From CAG-217 sp963642245 (GTDB lineage Bacteria; Bacillota; Clostridia; Oscillospirales; Acutalibacteraceae), in contig CAVIFY010000007.1 of the NCBI GenBank assembly GCA_963642245.1, positions 1-64,000 on the forward strand: a DNA stretch of 64,000 nucleotides. Direction: 5' to 3'. The notes beneath the pieces were generated by a model that had not been told where the DNA came from, ran no database searches, and saw nothing but the letters and a program-made list of their open reading frames with translations. The position numbers and the translations under genes are program-made. Shown piece after piece: positions 1-8,200 of this stretch; the stretch's first letter is position 1; the number at the start of each line of letters is the position of its first letter.

Positions 1-162
1 GGCGATCAGCCGGTAGTCGTCTGCCGTGTGGCTCTCCTCAAAGCCCATAAACCGGCCGTACAGCCCGGTGGCGGCGCAGTCCTCCACGGCGCTGCGTACG
101 GCGGCGATCATCTCCTTGGTCTCCGGCTCTAATTTATAGAGCTTGTCTTTCTTTTTACCCAT
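1..162 (-). CDS. Hypothetical protein, 3' end cut by window edge
   Basis: An open frame starts at ATG 160-162 and runs off the window at base 1, giving 54 residues that begin MGKKKDKLYKLEPETKEM and include many Lys and Glu residues. The start lies 1 base after the rimI stop on the same strand, so the two are probably co-transcribed and translationally coupled. No family is recognised from this fragment. The coding call rests on the tight spacing, the absence of stops and the codon use, which matches the neighbours. Confidence 0.6.
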   Translation of the reverse strand, partial: MGKKKDKLYKLEPETKEMIAAVRSAVEDCAATGLYGRFMGFEESHTADDYRLIA

Positions 163-163
163 C

Positions 164-625
164 TTACTCCTCTTTCTGAAAGGTCTTGGTCAGCAGCAGG
201 GCATCCTCCGTCGGGTCCGTATAGAAATCCCGGCGCCGCCCCACCGGCTGAAAGCCCAGTTCCCGGTACAGTGCCAGCGCCGCCCCGTTGGACGGCCGCA
301 CCTCCAAAGTCAAAAAATCCAGTTTCCCGCCGGCAAAGCAGGCGCCGAACAGCGCCCGGGCAATGCCCCGGCGGCGATAAGCGGGATCCACCGCCACATT
401 GGTAACGCTGCCCTCGCCGCAGACCACCTGCACCCCCAGGTAGCCCACCACCATACCGTCCAGCACCGCCACTAAAAAGCGGGCGCAGGGGTTGGTGAGC
501 TGGTTCTCTAAATCCGCCCGCTGCCAGGGGTGGGCAAAACACAACTGTTCCAGCCGCTCCACCCCGGCAAGGTGTGCCGGGGAAAAGGGCAAAATTTGCA
601 GCTTGTCGTCTTTAATGTGCGTCAT
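164..625 (-). CDS. rimI: Ribosomal-protein-alanine N-acetyltransferase-like GNAT (RimI)
   Basis: This is a 153-residue single-domain GNAT acetyltransferase. The acetyl-CoA loop is seen as VAVDPAYRRRGIARALF (about residues 80-96), followed by the LEVRPSN..A..LY..LGF signature typical of RimI, which acetylates the N-terminus of ribosomal protein S18. I chose ATG 623-625 because the product then begins at family-usual length and overlaps the end of polA by 14 bases. An in-frame ATG at 649 would add eight residues and also lacks a clear ribosome site. Assignment to RimI over other small GNATs is likely but not certain. Confidence 0.75.
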   Translation of the reverse strand: MTHIKDDKLQILPFSPAHLAGVERLEQLCFAHPWQRADLENQLTNPCARFLVAVLDGMVVGYLGVQVVCGEGSVTNVAVDPAYRRRGIARALFGACFAGGKLDFLTLEVRPSNGAALALYRELGFQPVGRRRDFYTDPTEDALLLTKTFQKEE

Positions 626-3218
626 ACCAAGTTTGGCCGATCTTGCCATCGGCCCGCAGCAGCACCGCCATATCGCAGGCGTGCTCCATCTCCTCCGTTA
701 CGATTTGCAGCGCCCGATCGGCTTCCGCCTCCGGCGCCTCTACGATCAATTCATCGTGCACCTGAAGGATCAGGCGGCTCTCCAGCCCCTCGGCATACAG
801 CCGCCGATCCACCCGCACCATAGCGATCTTAATAATATCCGCCGCGGTGCCCTGGATCGGCATATTCCGGGCCACCCGCTCCCCAAAGGCACGGAGCATA
901 TGGTTGCTGGCGGCCAGCTCCGGCAGATACCGCCGCCGACCGAACAAGGTGGTGGCGTAGCCGGTGTCCTTGGCAGTGTCGATCATCCGCTGCATATAGT
1001 CCGCCACGCCCTGATAAGTGTGCATATAGGAGTCAATATATTCCTTGGCCTCTTTGTTGCTGACCCCAATATCCTTGGCCAGCGAAAAGGCGCCGATGCC
1101 GTAAACAATGCCAAAGTTCACCGCCTTGGCACGACTGCGCAGCTGGGGGGTGATCATCTCCGGCGGCAGGCCAAACACCTGGGCCGCCGTGGCGGTGTGA
1201 ATATCCGCGCCGCTGTTAAAAGCGTCGATCATCGCCTTGTCCCCGGCCATAGACGCCAGCACCCGCAGCTCAATTTGGGAATAGTCCGCGTCCACCAGTC
1301 GGCAGCCGGGAGCGGCGATAAAGAACTTGCGCATTTCCCGCCCCAGGTCCGTGCGAATGGGAATGTTCTGCAAATTCGGCTCCAAAGAAGAAATACGCCC
1401 GGTGCGGGTCTCTACCTGATTAAAGCGGGTGTGGATCCGCCCGTCCGTGTCAATCACTTTCAGCAGGCCGTCGCAGTAGGTGCTTTTTAATTTCGTCAGC
1501 GTGCGGTACTCCATAATCTTTTCCACCACCGGGTGGGCAGAGCGCAGACCCTCCAGCACCTCGGCGTTGGTGGAATAGCCGCTTTTCGTCTTTTTCTTAC
1601 AAGGCAGGCCCAGGTCCTCAAACAGGGCCACCCCCAGCTGCTTGGGCGAGTTGATGTTAAACTCGTGCCCCACCGCCTCAAAAATTTCGTCCGTTAAGGT
1701 AGAAATGCGAGTGCTTAGCTTCTTGGAGAACGCCTCGATCCCCGCCTTGTCCACATCAAACCCGGCGCACTCCATACGGGCCAGCACCCCGGCCAGGGGC
1801 AGCTCGATCTCCGTCAGCAGCTTGCGCTGCCCGGCGTCGTCGATCAAAGCGTCCGTCTTGGCAAACAGTTCCGGCAGGATCACCGCCAGCGCCACCGCCG
1901 GCTCCTCCTGATCCAGGCTGTTGCGGTACTCCGGCACCGGCACATTGTATTCCAGCGCCAGCTGAGCCAGGTCATACTTGGCGTCCGATGGGCGCAGCAG
2001 ATAGGCAGACAGTTGCAGATCGCCGCAGATATTCCCGCACCGCACCCCCTGCTTTTGCGCCAGGCGGTGCAGTTCCTTGGTGTTGTAGCCAAAAATGCGC
2101 ACCGTATCATCTGCCAGCAGCGTGCGCACAAAGTAGCCGAATTCCGGCGTGTCTGCCGGCATGACGAACACTGTGTCCCCCAGGGGGAAGAACAGGTCCG
2201 TTACCGTGCCCTCTGCCAGTTGGGGCACCACATACACATCTCCCGCCTTGCGCAGGCGAGACAGCAGATCGTCCGCGTCCACACAGGTGAGCCGCTCCGG
2301 CCGGTGAGCAGGGGCCGGGCTCTCTGTCTCCCCGCCGGGCACCAGGTCCCGATCCAGGTTGAATTTATCAATGAGAGAAAACAGTTCTAATTTGCGAAAC
2401 AGGGCTACCGCTGCCGCCGGGTCGCCGCCAGTGACGGCGTAATGGGCAGGGGCAGTATCAATGGGCGCATTGGTGCGAATGGTGCCCAGGTCCAGGGAAA
2501 GATACGCCTTTTCCTTGTCCCGCCGCAGCTTTTCCCGCACGCCGGGCTTAATATCCAGCGTGTCCAGGTCCTTATAAATGGCGTCCAGGGTGCCAAAGCG
2601 CTGCACCAGATCCAGCGCCGTCTTGGCGCCTACCCCGGCCACGCCGGGAATATTGTCCGAGCTGTCCCCTTGCAGGGCCTTTACCTGGATCAGCGCCTGG
2701 GGGGTAATGCCGTACTCATCGGCAATGGCCGTCTCATCGTACACATCGGTCACCGCCTGGCCCATTTTGGTACGGGCCAGCAGCACCTTGACCCCGCCGT
2801 GGGCCAGCTGCAAAGAGTCCCGGTCCCCGGTGGCGATAAAGCAGGCGTCGCCGCTGTTTCGGCAAGCGGCAGCCAGGGTGCCCAAAATATCGTCTGCCTC
2901 CCAGCCGGGGCACTCCACGGTGGTGTAGCCCAAGGCAGTGAGCAATTCCTTAAGCACCGGCATTTGCGCCCGCAGTTCCTGGGGCATGGGCTTGCGCCCG
3001 GCCTTGTAGTCCGCATACTGCTTGTGGCGGAAAGTCGGTTCATGCACATCAAAGGCCACCGCCACGCCGTCCGGGTGGCAAGTGTCCTGCAGCTTGAGAA
3101 GAATATTCAAAAAGCCGTAAATGGCATTGGTATAATAGCCGCTCTTGGTGGTCAGCAGCTTAATGCCGTAGAAGGCACGGTTGACGATACTGTTCCCGTC
3201 CAGCACCAAAAGATTCAT
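612..3218 (-). CDS. polA: DNA polymerase I
   Basis: This 868-residue protein fills gaps and removes RNA primers in replication and repair. The N-terminal 5'-3' exonuclease covers about residues 1-290 (VLDGNSIVNRAFYG, GDRDSLQL, helix-hairpin-helix GVAGVGAKTA). A middle domain occupies the 3'-5' exonuclease position but shows no DxE metal motif, so proofreading is probably absent, as in Bacillus and Thermus enzymes. The polymerase domain shows motif A (VDADYSQIELR, about 646), motif B (RAKAVNFGIVYG) and motif C (VHDELIVE, about 823). ATG 3216-3218 follows AGGAGGGCT at good spacing. Its end overlaps rimI. Confidence 0.97.
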   Translation of the reverse strand: MNLLVLDGNSIVNRAFYGIKLLTTKSGYYTNAIYGFLNILLKLQDTCHPDGVAVAFDVHEPTFRHKQYADYKAGRKPMPQELRAQMPVLKELLTALGYTTVECPGWEADDILGTLAAACRNSGDACFIATGDRDSLQLAHGGVKVLLARTKMGQAVTDVYDETAIADEYGITPQALIQVKALQGDSSDNIPGVAGVGAKTALDLVQRFGTLDAIYKDLDTLDIKPGVREKLRRDKEKAYLSLDLGTIRTNAPIDTAPAHYAVTGGDPAAAVALFRKLELFSLIDKFNLDRDLVPGGETESPAPAHRPERLTCVDADDLLSRLRKAGDVYVVPQLAEGTVTDLFFPLGDTVFVMPADTPEFGYFVRTLLADDTVRIFGYNTKELHRLAQKQGVRCGNICGDLQLSAYLLRPSDAKYDLAQLALEYNVPVPEYRNSLDQEEPAVALAVILPELFAKTDALIDDAGQRKLLTEIELPLAGVLARMECAGFDVDKAGIEAFSKKLSTRISTLTDEIFEAVGHEFNINSPKQLGVALFEDLGLPCKKKTKSGYSTNAEVLEGLRSAHPVVEKIMEYRTLTKLKSTYCDGLLKVIDTDGRIHTRFNQVETRTGRISSLEPNLQNIPIRTDLGREMRKFFIAAPGCRLVDADYSQIELRVLASMAGDKAMIDAFNSGADIHTATAAQVFGLPPEMITPQLRSRAKAVNFGIVYGIGAFSLAKDIGVSNKEAKEYIDSYMHTYQGVADYMQRMIDTAKDTGYATTLFGRRRYLPELAASNHMLRAFGERVARNMPIQGTAADIIKIAMVRVDRRLYAEGLESRLILQVHDELIVEAPEAEADRALQIVTEEMEHACDMAVLLRADGKIGQTWYDAH

Positions 3219-3280
3219 GGTAGCCCTCCTAAAAATCGCGCTGTGGCCCCGGCCAAACGCCCGGGCGCACTCTGTTTTTT

Positions 3281-3309
3281 ATTTTATCACAGTTTGATTT
3301 GAATTACAA
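3281..3309 (-). promoter_or_regulatory. SigA-type promoter of polA
   Basis: On the minus strand, -35 TTGTAA (3309-3304) and -10 TAAAAT (3286-3281) are 17 bases apart, with an extended TGA directly before the -10. The start of transcription would be about 3274, some 55 bases before the polA ATG. Its -35 shares base 3304 with the -35 of the opposing dus promoter. Confidence 0.75.
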
Positions 3310-3327
3310 TTCCTTATGTGGTATATT
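3299..3327 (+). promoter_or_regulatory. SigA-type promoter of the dus-nagA-trmL operon
   Basis: On the plus strand, -35 TTGAAT (3299-3304) and -10 TATATT (3322-3327) are 17 bases apart, with extended TGG before the -10. It is divergent to the polA promoter, and the two -35 boxes touch, so the polymerases should exclude each other. Confidence 0.75.
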
Positions 3328-3354
3328 AGTAAGACAGAAAAGGCAGGAGATACC

Positions 3355-4320
3355 ATGGACTTTACAAATTTACCGCCCGGGGGCAAGGCGTTTTTGGCCC
3401 CTATGGCCGGAGTGGCCGACCGGGCGTTTCGCGAGATCTGCCGGGACTTTGGCGCCGCCTACACGGTCACGGAGATGGTCAGCGCCAAGGGGCTGGTGAT
3501 GGGCGACCGGAAAAGCCGGGAGCTGATGACCCTGGGCAGCGACCGCCCCGCCGCCATTCAGCTGTTTGGCACGGAGCCGCAGGTGATGGCGCAGGCCGCC
3601 AAGCTGTGCCTGGAATTTGAGCCCCAGGCCATTGACATCAATATGGGCTGCCCGGCGCCCAAGGTGGCCAACAACGGCGCAGGCTCCGCCCTGATGAAAG
3701 ACCCGCAGCTGGCAGGCGAGATCATCTACGCCGTGGCCCAGGCTGTTGACCTGCCGGTGACGGTAAAGCTGCGCAAGGGCTGGGACAAGGCCCACCCCAA
3801 TGTGGTGGAGCTGGCCCAAATCGCAGAGCAAAACGGCGCTGCCGCCGTGGCGGTACACGGCCGCACAAGAGAAGAAATGTACAGCGGCCACGCAGACTGG
3901 GACTGTATCCGCCAAGTGAAAGCGGCGGTGCACATTCCGGTGATCGGCAACGGCGATGTGACCGATGTGCAAAGCGCCGCCCTGCTGCTGGAACAGACCG
4001 GGTGCGACGCGGTGATGATCGGCCGGGGCGCCATGGGCAATCCCTGGCTGTTTCGCCAGATCAATGCCTATTTGACCGACACCCGGGTGCTGCCGGAGCC
4101 GGGCATTCACGAGCGCATGGCCATCATGCTACGCCACATTGACCGCACCATTCAGTACAAAGGCGAGCGCACCGCCATGATGGAGGCCCGCCACCACGCC
4201 GCCTATTACACCAAGGGGCTGCGGGGCGGCGCCGGGTTCCGCCGCCGCATTTGCCAAATGAGCCACTTTGAGGAGCTGGCAAAGCTGGCTGCGGAAATTG
4301 CAGAGGAGAATGCAGAATGA
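3355..4320 (+). CDS. dus: tRNA-dihydrouridine synthase (Dus/DusB family)
   Basis: This 321-residue FMN enzyme reduces uridines in the tRNA D-loop. A TIM-barrel start is seen as APMAGVADRAFR. The DINMGCPAPKVANNGAGSALM region carries the catalytic Cys near residue 100. VHGRTREEMY, IGNGDV and MIGRGAMGNPWLF are FMN-phosphate and substrate motifs. I chose ATG 3355 over the upstream 3316 because it follows AGGCAGGAG with six bases of spacing and starts at the barrel. It overlaps nagA by ATGA, so the two are translationally coupled. Confidence 0.93.
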   Translation: MDFTNLPPGGKAFLAPMAGVADRAFREICRDFGAAYTVTEMVSAKGLVMGDRKSRELMTLGSDRPAAIQLFGTEPQVMAQAAKLCLEFEPQAIDINMGCPAPKVANNGAGSALMKDPQLAGEIIYAVAQAVDLPVTVKLRKGWDKAHPNVVELAQIAEQNGAAAVAVHGRTREEMYSGHADWDCIRQVKAAVHIPVIGNGDVTDVQSAALLLEQTGCDAVMIGRGAMGNPWLFRQINAYLTDTRVLPEPGIHERMAIMLRHIDRTIQYKGERTAMMEARHHAAYYTKGLRGGAGFRRRICQMSHFEELAKLAAEIAEENAE

Positions 4321-5438
4321 TTTTTAAGAATGTGACCTTTTATAACGAAGTATTCCAAAAAGATGTGGCGGATATTCAGGTAGAGAACGGCCGCATTACC
4401 GCCATCGGCGTGCTGGAGCAGGAGGGCCGGGATATGCAGGGCTACACCCTGCTGCCGGGGTTTGTGGACATTCATATTCACGGCCGCGGGGGCGGCGATT
4501 TCTCCGACGGTACGGCAAGCAGCATGGACCGGATCAGCGCCTCCCTGGCCAAGTGCGGGGTCACCGCCTTTTGCGGCACCACCATGACCCTGCCCCGGGA
4601 AAAGCTGACGGACATTCTTACCACCGCTCGGGGCTATATGGGCAAGGAGGCCGGCGCCCGCCTGCTGGGGGTGAACCTGGAGGGGCCGTTTATCGCCCCT
4701 GCCAAAAAAGGCGCCCAAAACGGCGACTACATTCGCCCGGGCACCGTGGAGGAGTGGAACGCCCTGTTTGACGCCTCCGGCCGCAGTGTGAAGCTAATTA
4801 CCCTGGCGCCGGAAGCCTTTGACAGTGCCGATCTGATCCGCCAGATCAGCGGCTGCTGCCGGGTGTCCCTGGGCCACAGCTGTGCCACCGCAGAACAGGC
4901 AAACGCCGCCTTTGACGCGGGGGCGGGCCATGTGACCCACCTGTTTAACGCCATGCCGCCTATGAGCCACCGGGCGCCGGGGCTGCCGGGGGCTGCGCTG
5001 GACCGACCGGAGGTCACCTGCGAGCTGATCTGCGACGGGGGCCACATTGACCCTATTATGCTGCGCAACGCCTTTCGCCTACTGGGGCAGGACCGGGCCT
5101 GCGTGATCAGCGACAGTATGCGGGCTGCCGGGCTGGGGCCGGGCACCTACGAGCTGGGCGGCCAGACCGTGTATGTAAAAGAGAACGGCCGCTATGCGGT
5201 GCTGGAGGACGGCACCATTGCCGCGTCCATTACCGACCTGTTTACGGAATTTAAGAATTTGCTGCGTTTTGGCATTGACTTTGAGACTGCCCTGCGCAGC
5301 TGCACCATCAACCCGGCCCGTGCCATCGGCATGGACGATCGGATCGGCTCCATTGCCACCGGCAAGTACGCCGACCTGCTGTTTGTTGATGAAGATCTGA
5401 ATGTAGCGGAGGTGTATGTAGATGGAATACAGGCTTAA
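4317..5438 (+). CDS. nagA: N-acetylglucosamine-6-phosphate deacetylase
   Basis: This 373-residue amidohydrolase removes acetate from GlcNAc-6-phosphate in amino-sugar use and cell-wall recycling. Metal and active-site motifs are visible: DIHIHGRGG near residue 55, NLEGPFI, LGHSCATAEQA, THLFNAMPPMSHR and the catalytic Asp in VISDSMRAAG. A C-terminal NPARAIGMDDRIGSI..GKYADLL segment is typical of the family. Its start overlaps the dus stop, and its end overlaps trmL by 17 bases. No nagB or PTS gene is nearby, so here it travels with tRNA-modification genes. Confidence 0.95.
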   Translation: MIFKNVTFYNEVFQKDVADIQVENGRITAIGVLEQEGRDMQGYTLLPGFVDIHIHGRGGGDFSDGTASSMDRISASLAKCGVTAFCGTTMTLPREKLTDILTTARGYMGKEAGARLLGVNLEGPFIAPAKKGAQNGDYIRPGTVEEWNALFDASGRSVKLITLAPEAFDSADLIRQISGCCRVSLGHSCATAEQANAAFDAGAGHVTHLFNAMPPMSHRAPGLPGAALDRPEVTCELICDGGHIDPIMLRNAFRLLGQDRACVISDSMRAAGLGPGTYELGGQTVYVKENGRYAVLEDGTIAASITDLFTEFKNLLRFGIDFETALRSCTINPARAIGMDDRIGSIATGKYADLLFVDEDLNVAEVYVDGIQA

Positions 5439-5922
5439 CATTGCGCTGATCGAGCCGGAGATCCCCCAAAACACCGGCAACATTGCCCGCACCTGCGCCG
5501 CCACCGGCGCACGGCTGCACCTGGTAGGGCCTATGGGCTTTACCATTACGGACAAGCAGGTGAAGCGCGCCGGGCTGGACTACTGGGACAAGCTGGACAT
5601 CACCTACTATGACAGCCAGACGGATTTTTTTGAACGGAACGCCGGGGCGGAATTCTTCTACTTCTCTACCAAGGCGGAGATCGCCCACAGCGATATGCAG
5701 TACCCAAACGGCGCCTTTTTGGTGTTTGGCAAAGAGACCAAGGGCCTGCCGGAGGAGCTGCTCAAGGCCAACCACGACCGGTGTGTGCGGCTGCCTATGC
5801 GGGGCATGATCCGCAGTCTGAACCTGTCTAACGCCGTGGCGGTGGGCACCTACGAGGTGCTGCGCCAATGGGGCTATCCGGCGCTGACCTCTAAAGGGCA
5901 CCTGACCAAATACGACTGGTAA
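5422..5922 (+). CDS. trmL: tRNA (cytidine/uridine-34 2'-O)-methyltransferase TrmL
   Basis: This 166-residue SPOUT methyltransferase of the TrmL/CspR family methylates the wobble ribose of certain leucine tRNAs. The sequence shows LIEPEIPQNTGNIARTC at the N-terminus and the knot motifs LVFGKETKGLP and IRSLNLSNAVAVGTYE, which form the SAM pocket. Length is normal. Its ATG lies inside the end of nagA, and it closes the operon just before a terminator hairpin. Confidence 0.93.
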   Translation: MEYRLNIALIEPEIPQNTGNIARTCAATGARLHLVGPMGFTITDKQVKRAGLDYWDKLDITYYDSQTDFFERNAGAEFFYFSTKAEIAHSDMQYPNGAFLVFGKETKGLPEELLKANHDRCVRLPMRGMIRSLNLSNAVAVGTYEVLRQWGYPALTSKGHLTKYDW

Positions 5923-5943
5923 AAACAAAAAGCAACAAAAAAG

Positions 5944-5988
5944 AACACAGGGAGCGACTTTGTATAAAGCCGTTCCCTGTGTTTTTTA
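5944..5988 (+). terminator. Intrinsic terminator after trmL, probably bidirectional
   Basis: A 16-17-bp imperfect stem (left arm from 5945, right arm to 5981, GTAT-containing loop) is followed by TTTTTT. An A-rich run precedes it, so the same hairpin can end the converging ABC permease transcript on the minus strand, whose stop codon lies in the T run. Confidence 0.8.
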
Positions 5989-6627
5989 ATATTCTTTTTT
6001 CGCCATCACCCGGCAGGAAATACAATAGGACAGCAGCAGCGCGCCGCCACCGATCACCAGTCCGCCCAAGGCGAAAAGCAGCGCGTACCGCTCCAGCGCA
6101 GCGCTCCAATCGCCGGGGCTGTTATAATAAGTGCCGGTAAAAGAGCCGCAGGCCATACACAGCGCCGTTACCAAAATGCTGGACAGCTGCCGCCCTTTCA
6201 CCGCGCCAAAACGCAGGGAGAACGGCAGCCCCACCGCCGGGGCCAGCATACCGGGCAGGGCGCAAACCCCCACGGCAATGCCCAAGGGCGTGCCCACAGT
6301 GGGCACAAACAGGCTGCGCACCCCCAGCACCAACAGCGCCAGCACAAAGCCGCCGCCCAGGAGCACCAGGCTCATTAAGTATTTCTCCGCCACATAGTCC
6401 CGGCGGCGCACCGGGGCAGAGAACAAAAAGCGCAGCCAACCGCCCCGCTGGTCGATCTCCAGCAGCACATGGGGCATGACCGCCAGCACACCGATACCCA
6501 CGCTGCACCACAGCAGCTGGCCGGTGACGGCCACCGCCGCCAAGAAACATACAAAAGTCAGCAGCGGCAGGCGGCTGACCCGCCATAGCATGGCGAAATC
6601 CTTAATCCAAATGCTCTTCATACCCAT
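5986..6627 (-). CDS. ABC-2-type exporter permease
   Basis: This 213-residue membrane protein has about six hydrophobic segments (for example LLTFVCFLAAVAVTGQLLW, ALLFALGGLVIGGGALLLSY). A cytoplasmic stretch reads PVRRRDYVAEKYLMSL, as in permeases of YtrC/D or BcrB type. It overlaps the upstream ATPase gene by 26 bases, so it is the membrane half of that transporter. The substrate cannot be told; neighbours of YtrA-type repressors often export cell-wall antibiotics. Confidence 0.8.
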   Translation of the reverse strand: MGMKSIWIKDFAMLWRVSRLPLLTFVCFLAAVAVTGQLLWCSVGIGVLAVMPHVLLEIDQRGGWLRFLFSAPVRRRDYVAEKYLMSLVLLGGGFVLALLVLGVRSLFVPTVGTPLGIAVGVCALPGMLAPAVGLPFSLRFGAVKGRQLSSILVTALCMACGSFTGTYYNSPGDWSAALERYALLFALGGLVIGGGALLLSYCISCRVMAKKEY

Positions 6628-7465
6628 TCCCCCTTACAGAGAACAAAATAATATCTTCCAGCGTGGGCTTTTGCAGCGGAAGGTCCGGGTGCACCCCGCT
6701 GCGCTCCACCAGCGCCGTGGCGCCGTAAGCATTGCGCTGGGCACCGATCACCGCCGTGGGCGGCAGGCTCTCCAGCTGATCCGGCGCGCATTGCAACAAG
6801 CCGTAACGGTCTTCCAGATCGTCCTTATTCTCCACAAACCGCAGCCGCCCGTTGTACACAAAGGCCACCCGGTCGCATATCTTTTCCAGATCGCTGACAA
6901 TGTGGGAGGCCAGCACCACGCCGTGCCCCTCCTCCAGGGCAAACGCGCGAAAGCAGTCCAGGATCTCGTCCCGGGCGATGGGGTCCAGCCCGCCGGTGGC
7001 CTCGTCCAGCAGCAACAGCTGCGGGTGGTGGGCCAGCGCCACCGCCACAGACGCTTTCATCTGCATACCCCGGGAGAAGTCGCTGTATTTCTTATCCGTA
7101 GGCAGCCGAAAATCTGCCAGCAGGCGGCGAAACCGCTCGCCGTCCCAACCGGGGAACAGTGCCGCCAGCACCGGCTCCGTCTGCCGCAAAGTGAAGTTGC
7201 CGGGCAAAAAGGGTGTGTCCGGCACATAGCCGATCCGGTCCCGCTGAGCAGGTGTCAGCTGCTGCACCGGGGTGTCAAACAGGGTGATAGTGCCTGCGTC
7301 CGGCGCTGCCGTGCCCAGCAGCAGCCGCAAAAGCGTGGTCTTACCGGCGCCGTTGGCACCCACCAGCCCCAGCACCATGCCCGGCTCCAGGGACAGGGTG
7401 ATCTCCTCCAGTGCAAAGTCCTTGTACCCCTTGCACACCCTCTCCATACTAAACAGTGTGTTCAT
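6602..7465 (-). CDS. ABC transporter ATP-binding protein
   Basis: This 287-residue ATPase has Walker A GANGAGKTT near residue 38, the Q-loop region RIGYVPDTPFLP, the signature region YSDFSRGMQMK (a variant of LSGGQ), Walker B LLLLDEATGGLDP and the switch His in LASHI. A C-terminal extension of about 60 residues follows, usual for drug- and lantibiotic-type exporters. It starts inside the GntR gene (17-base overlap) and ends inside the permease gene, so the three form one coupled unit. Confidence 0.92.
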   Translation of the reverse strand: MNTLFSMERVCKGYKDFALEEITLSLEPGMVLGLVGANGAGKTTLLRLLLGTAAPDAGTITLFDTPVQQLTPAQRDRIGYVPDTPFLPGNFTLRQTEPVLAALFPGWDGERFRRLLADFRLPTDKKYSDFSRGMQMKASVAVALAHHPQLLLLDEATGGLDPIARDEILDCFRAFALEEGHGVVLASHIVSDLEKICDRVAFVYNGRLRFVENKDDLEDRYGLLQCAPDQLESLPPTAVIGAQRNAYGATALVERSGVHPDLPLQKPTLEDIILFSVRGNGYEEHLD

Positions 7466-7829
7466 CTTGCAAATCCTCCCATAGCGCCTGCACCTGTGCT
7501 CGGCTCAGGCCGCCCAGCGCCATCAACCGGCGCACCTGGCGCAAATGCGCCCGGATCTCGCCCTGCACATAAGCCCCTGCCCGAGCCGGGGTCACCGGCG
7601 ACACAAAGCAACCCTTGCCGGGCACCGTGTACAAAAAGCCCTGGCTCTCCAACTCCTCATAGGCCCGCTTGGTGGTGATCACGCTGACTTTCAGCTCCCC
7701 GGCCAAAGCGCGAATAGAGGGCAGGGGCGTATCTGCCGGGCAGTCCCCCTGCAAAACAGCCGCCCGGATCTGGTCGGCGATCTGCTCATAAATGGGTTTT
7801 GTACTCCGTGGGTCAATTAAAATGGTCAT
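7449..7829 (-). CDS. GntR-family repressor, YtrA type
   Basis: This 126-residue protein has a winged helix at about residues 10-80 (PIYEQIADQIRAAVLQG, LPSIRALAGELKVSVITTKRAYEELESQGFL) and only a short C-terminal helical dimer region, which defines the YtrA branch. ATG 7827-7829 follows GGAGA; the upstream codons reach back through the promoter and are rejected. Its job is most likely to repress itself and the ABC exporter behind it, and a matching palindrome covers its -10 box. Confidence 0.9.
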   Translation of the reverse strand: MTILIDPRSTKPIYEQIADQIRAAVLQGDCPADTPLPSIRALAGELKVSVITTKRAYEELESQGFLYTVPGKGCFVSPVTPARAGAYVQGEIRAHLRQVRRLMALGGLSRAQVQALWEDLQDEHTV

Positions 7830-7846
7830 AGGCGTTCTCCGTGCAT

Positions 7847-7871
7847 ACTGTATATGTTCAGTATATACAGT
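7847..7871 (-). promoter_or_regulatory. Palindromic operator for the YtrA-type repressor
   Basis: Two perfect 9-base arms, ACTGTATAT and ATATACAGT, are separated by seven bases. The palindrome contains the whole -10 box of the operon promoter, so a bound dimer would block polymerase. YtrA-type regulators are known to bind such spaced palindromes; binding here is inferred from position. Confidence 0.8.
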
Positions 7872-7888
7872 TAAGGCGCATTTGTCAA
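7860..7888 (-). promoter_or_regulatory. SigA promoter of the GntR-ABC operon
   Basis: A consensus -35 TTGACA (7888-7883) and -10 TATACT (7865-7860) are 17 bases apart. The -10 is embedded in the operator palindrome. The strong boxes fit a promoter kept silent by repression. Confidence 0.88.
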
Positions 7889-7898
7889 TAGGGCGCAT

Positions 7899-7933
7899 AA
7901 AAAAAGAACCCCAAGCGAAACACTTGGGGTTCT
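7899..7933 (-). terminator. Intrinsic terminator of rpsF-ssb-rpsR
   Basis: An 11-bp perfect stem (AGAACCCCAAG and its complement, 7905-7915 with 7923-7933) has a 7-base loop and is followed on the minus strand by a run of T. Confidence 0.9.
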
Positions 7934-7945
7934 GCCATACTGCAA

Positions 7946-8182
7946 TTAGTCAGCGGTGTAAGGCATAATGGCGATCTGACGCGCTCTCTTGATAGCGGTG
8001 GTCAGCTCACGCTGATGCTTTGCGCAGGTGCCGGTCACACGACGAGGCAGGATCTTGGCGCGCTCAGAGGTGAATTTCTTCAGTCTGGACACATCCTTGT
8101 AGTCGATCTCGTCTACCTTTTCTACGCAGAAAACACATACCTTCTTGCGCCCTTTGCGAGCGCCGCCCTTATTGTAAGCCAT
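7946..8182 (-). CDS. rpsR: 30S ribosomal protein S18
   Basis: This 78-residue protein binds S6 on the 30S platform. The core DYKDVSRLKKFTSERAKILPRRVTGTC..HQR..T.AIKRAR is the family signature. It carries Cys pairs near the N-terminus (VCVFC) and a later Cys/His (TCAKH), so it may be a zinc-binding (C+) form of S18. It is the last gene of the rpsF-ssb-rpsR operon. Confidence 0.97.
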   Translation of the reverse strand: MAYNKGGARKGRKKVCVFCVEKVDEIDYKDVSRLKKFTSERAKILPRRVTGTCAKHQRELTTAIKRARQIAIMPYTAD

Positions 8183-8200
8183 GCTTGGTTTCCTCCTTCG

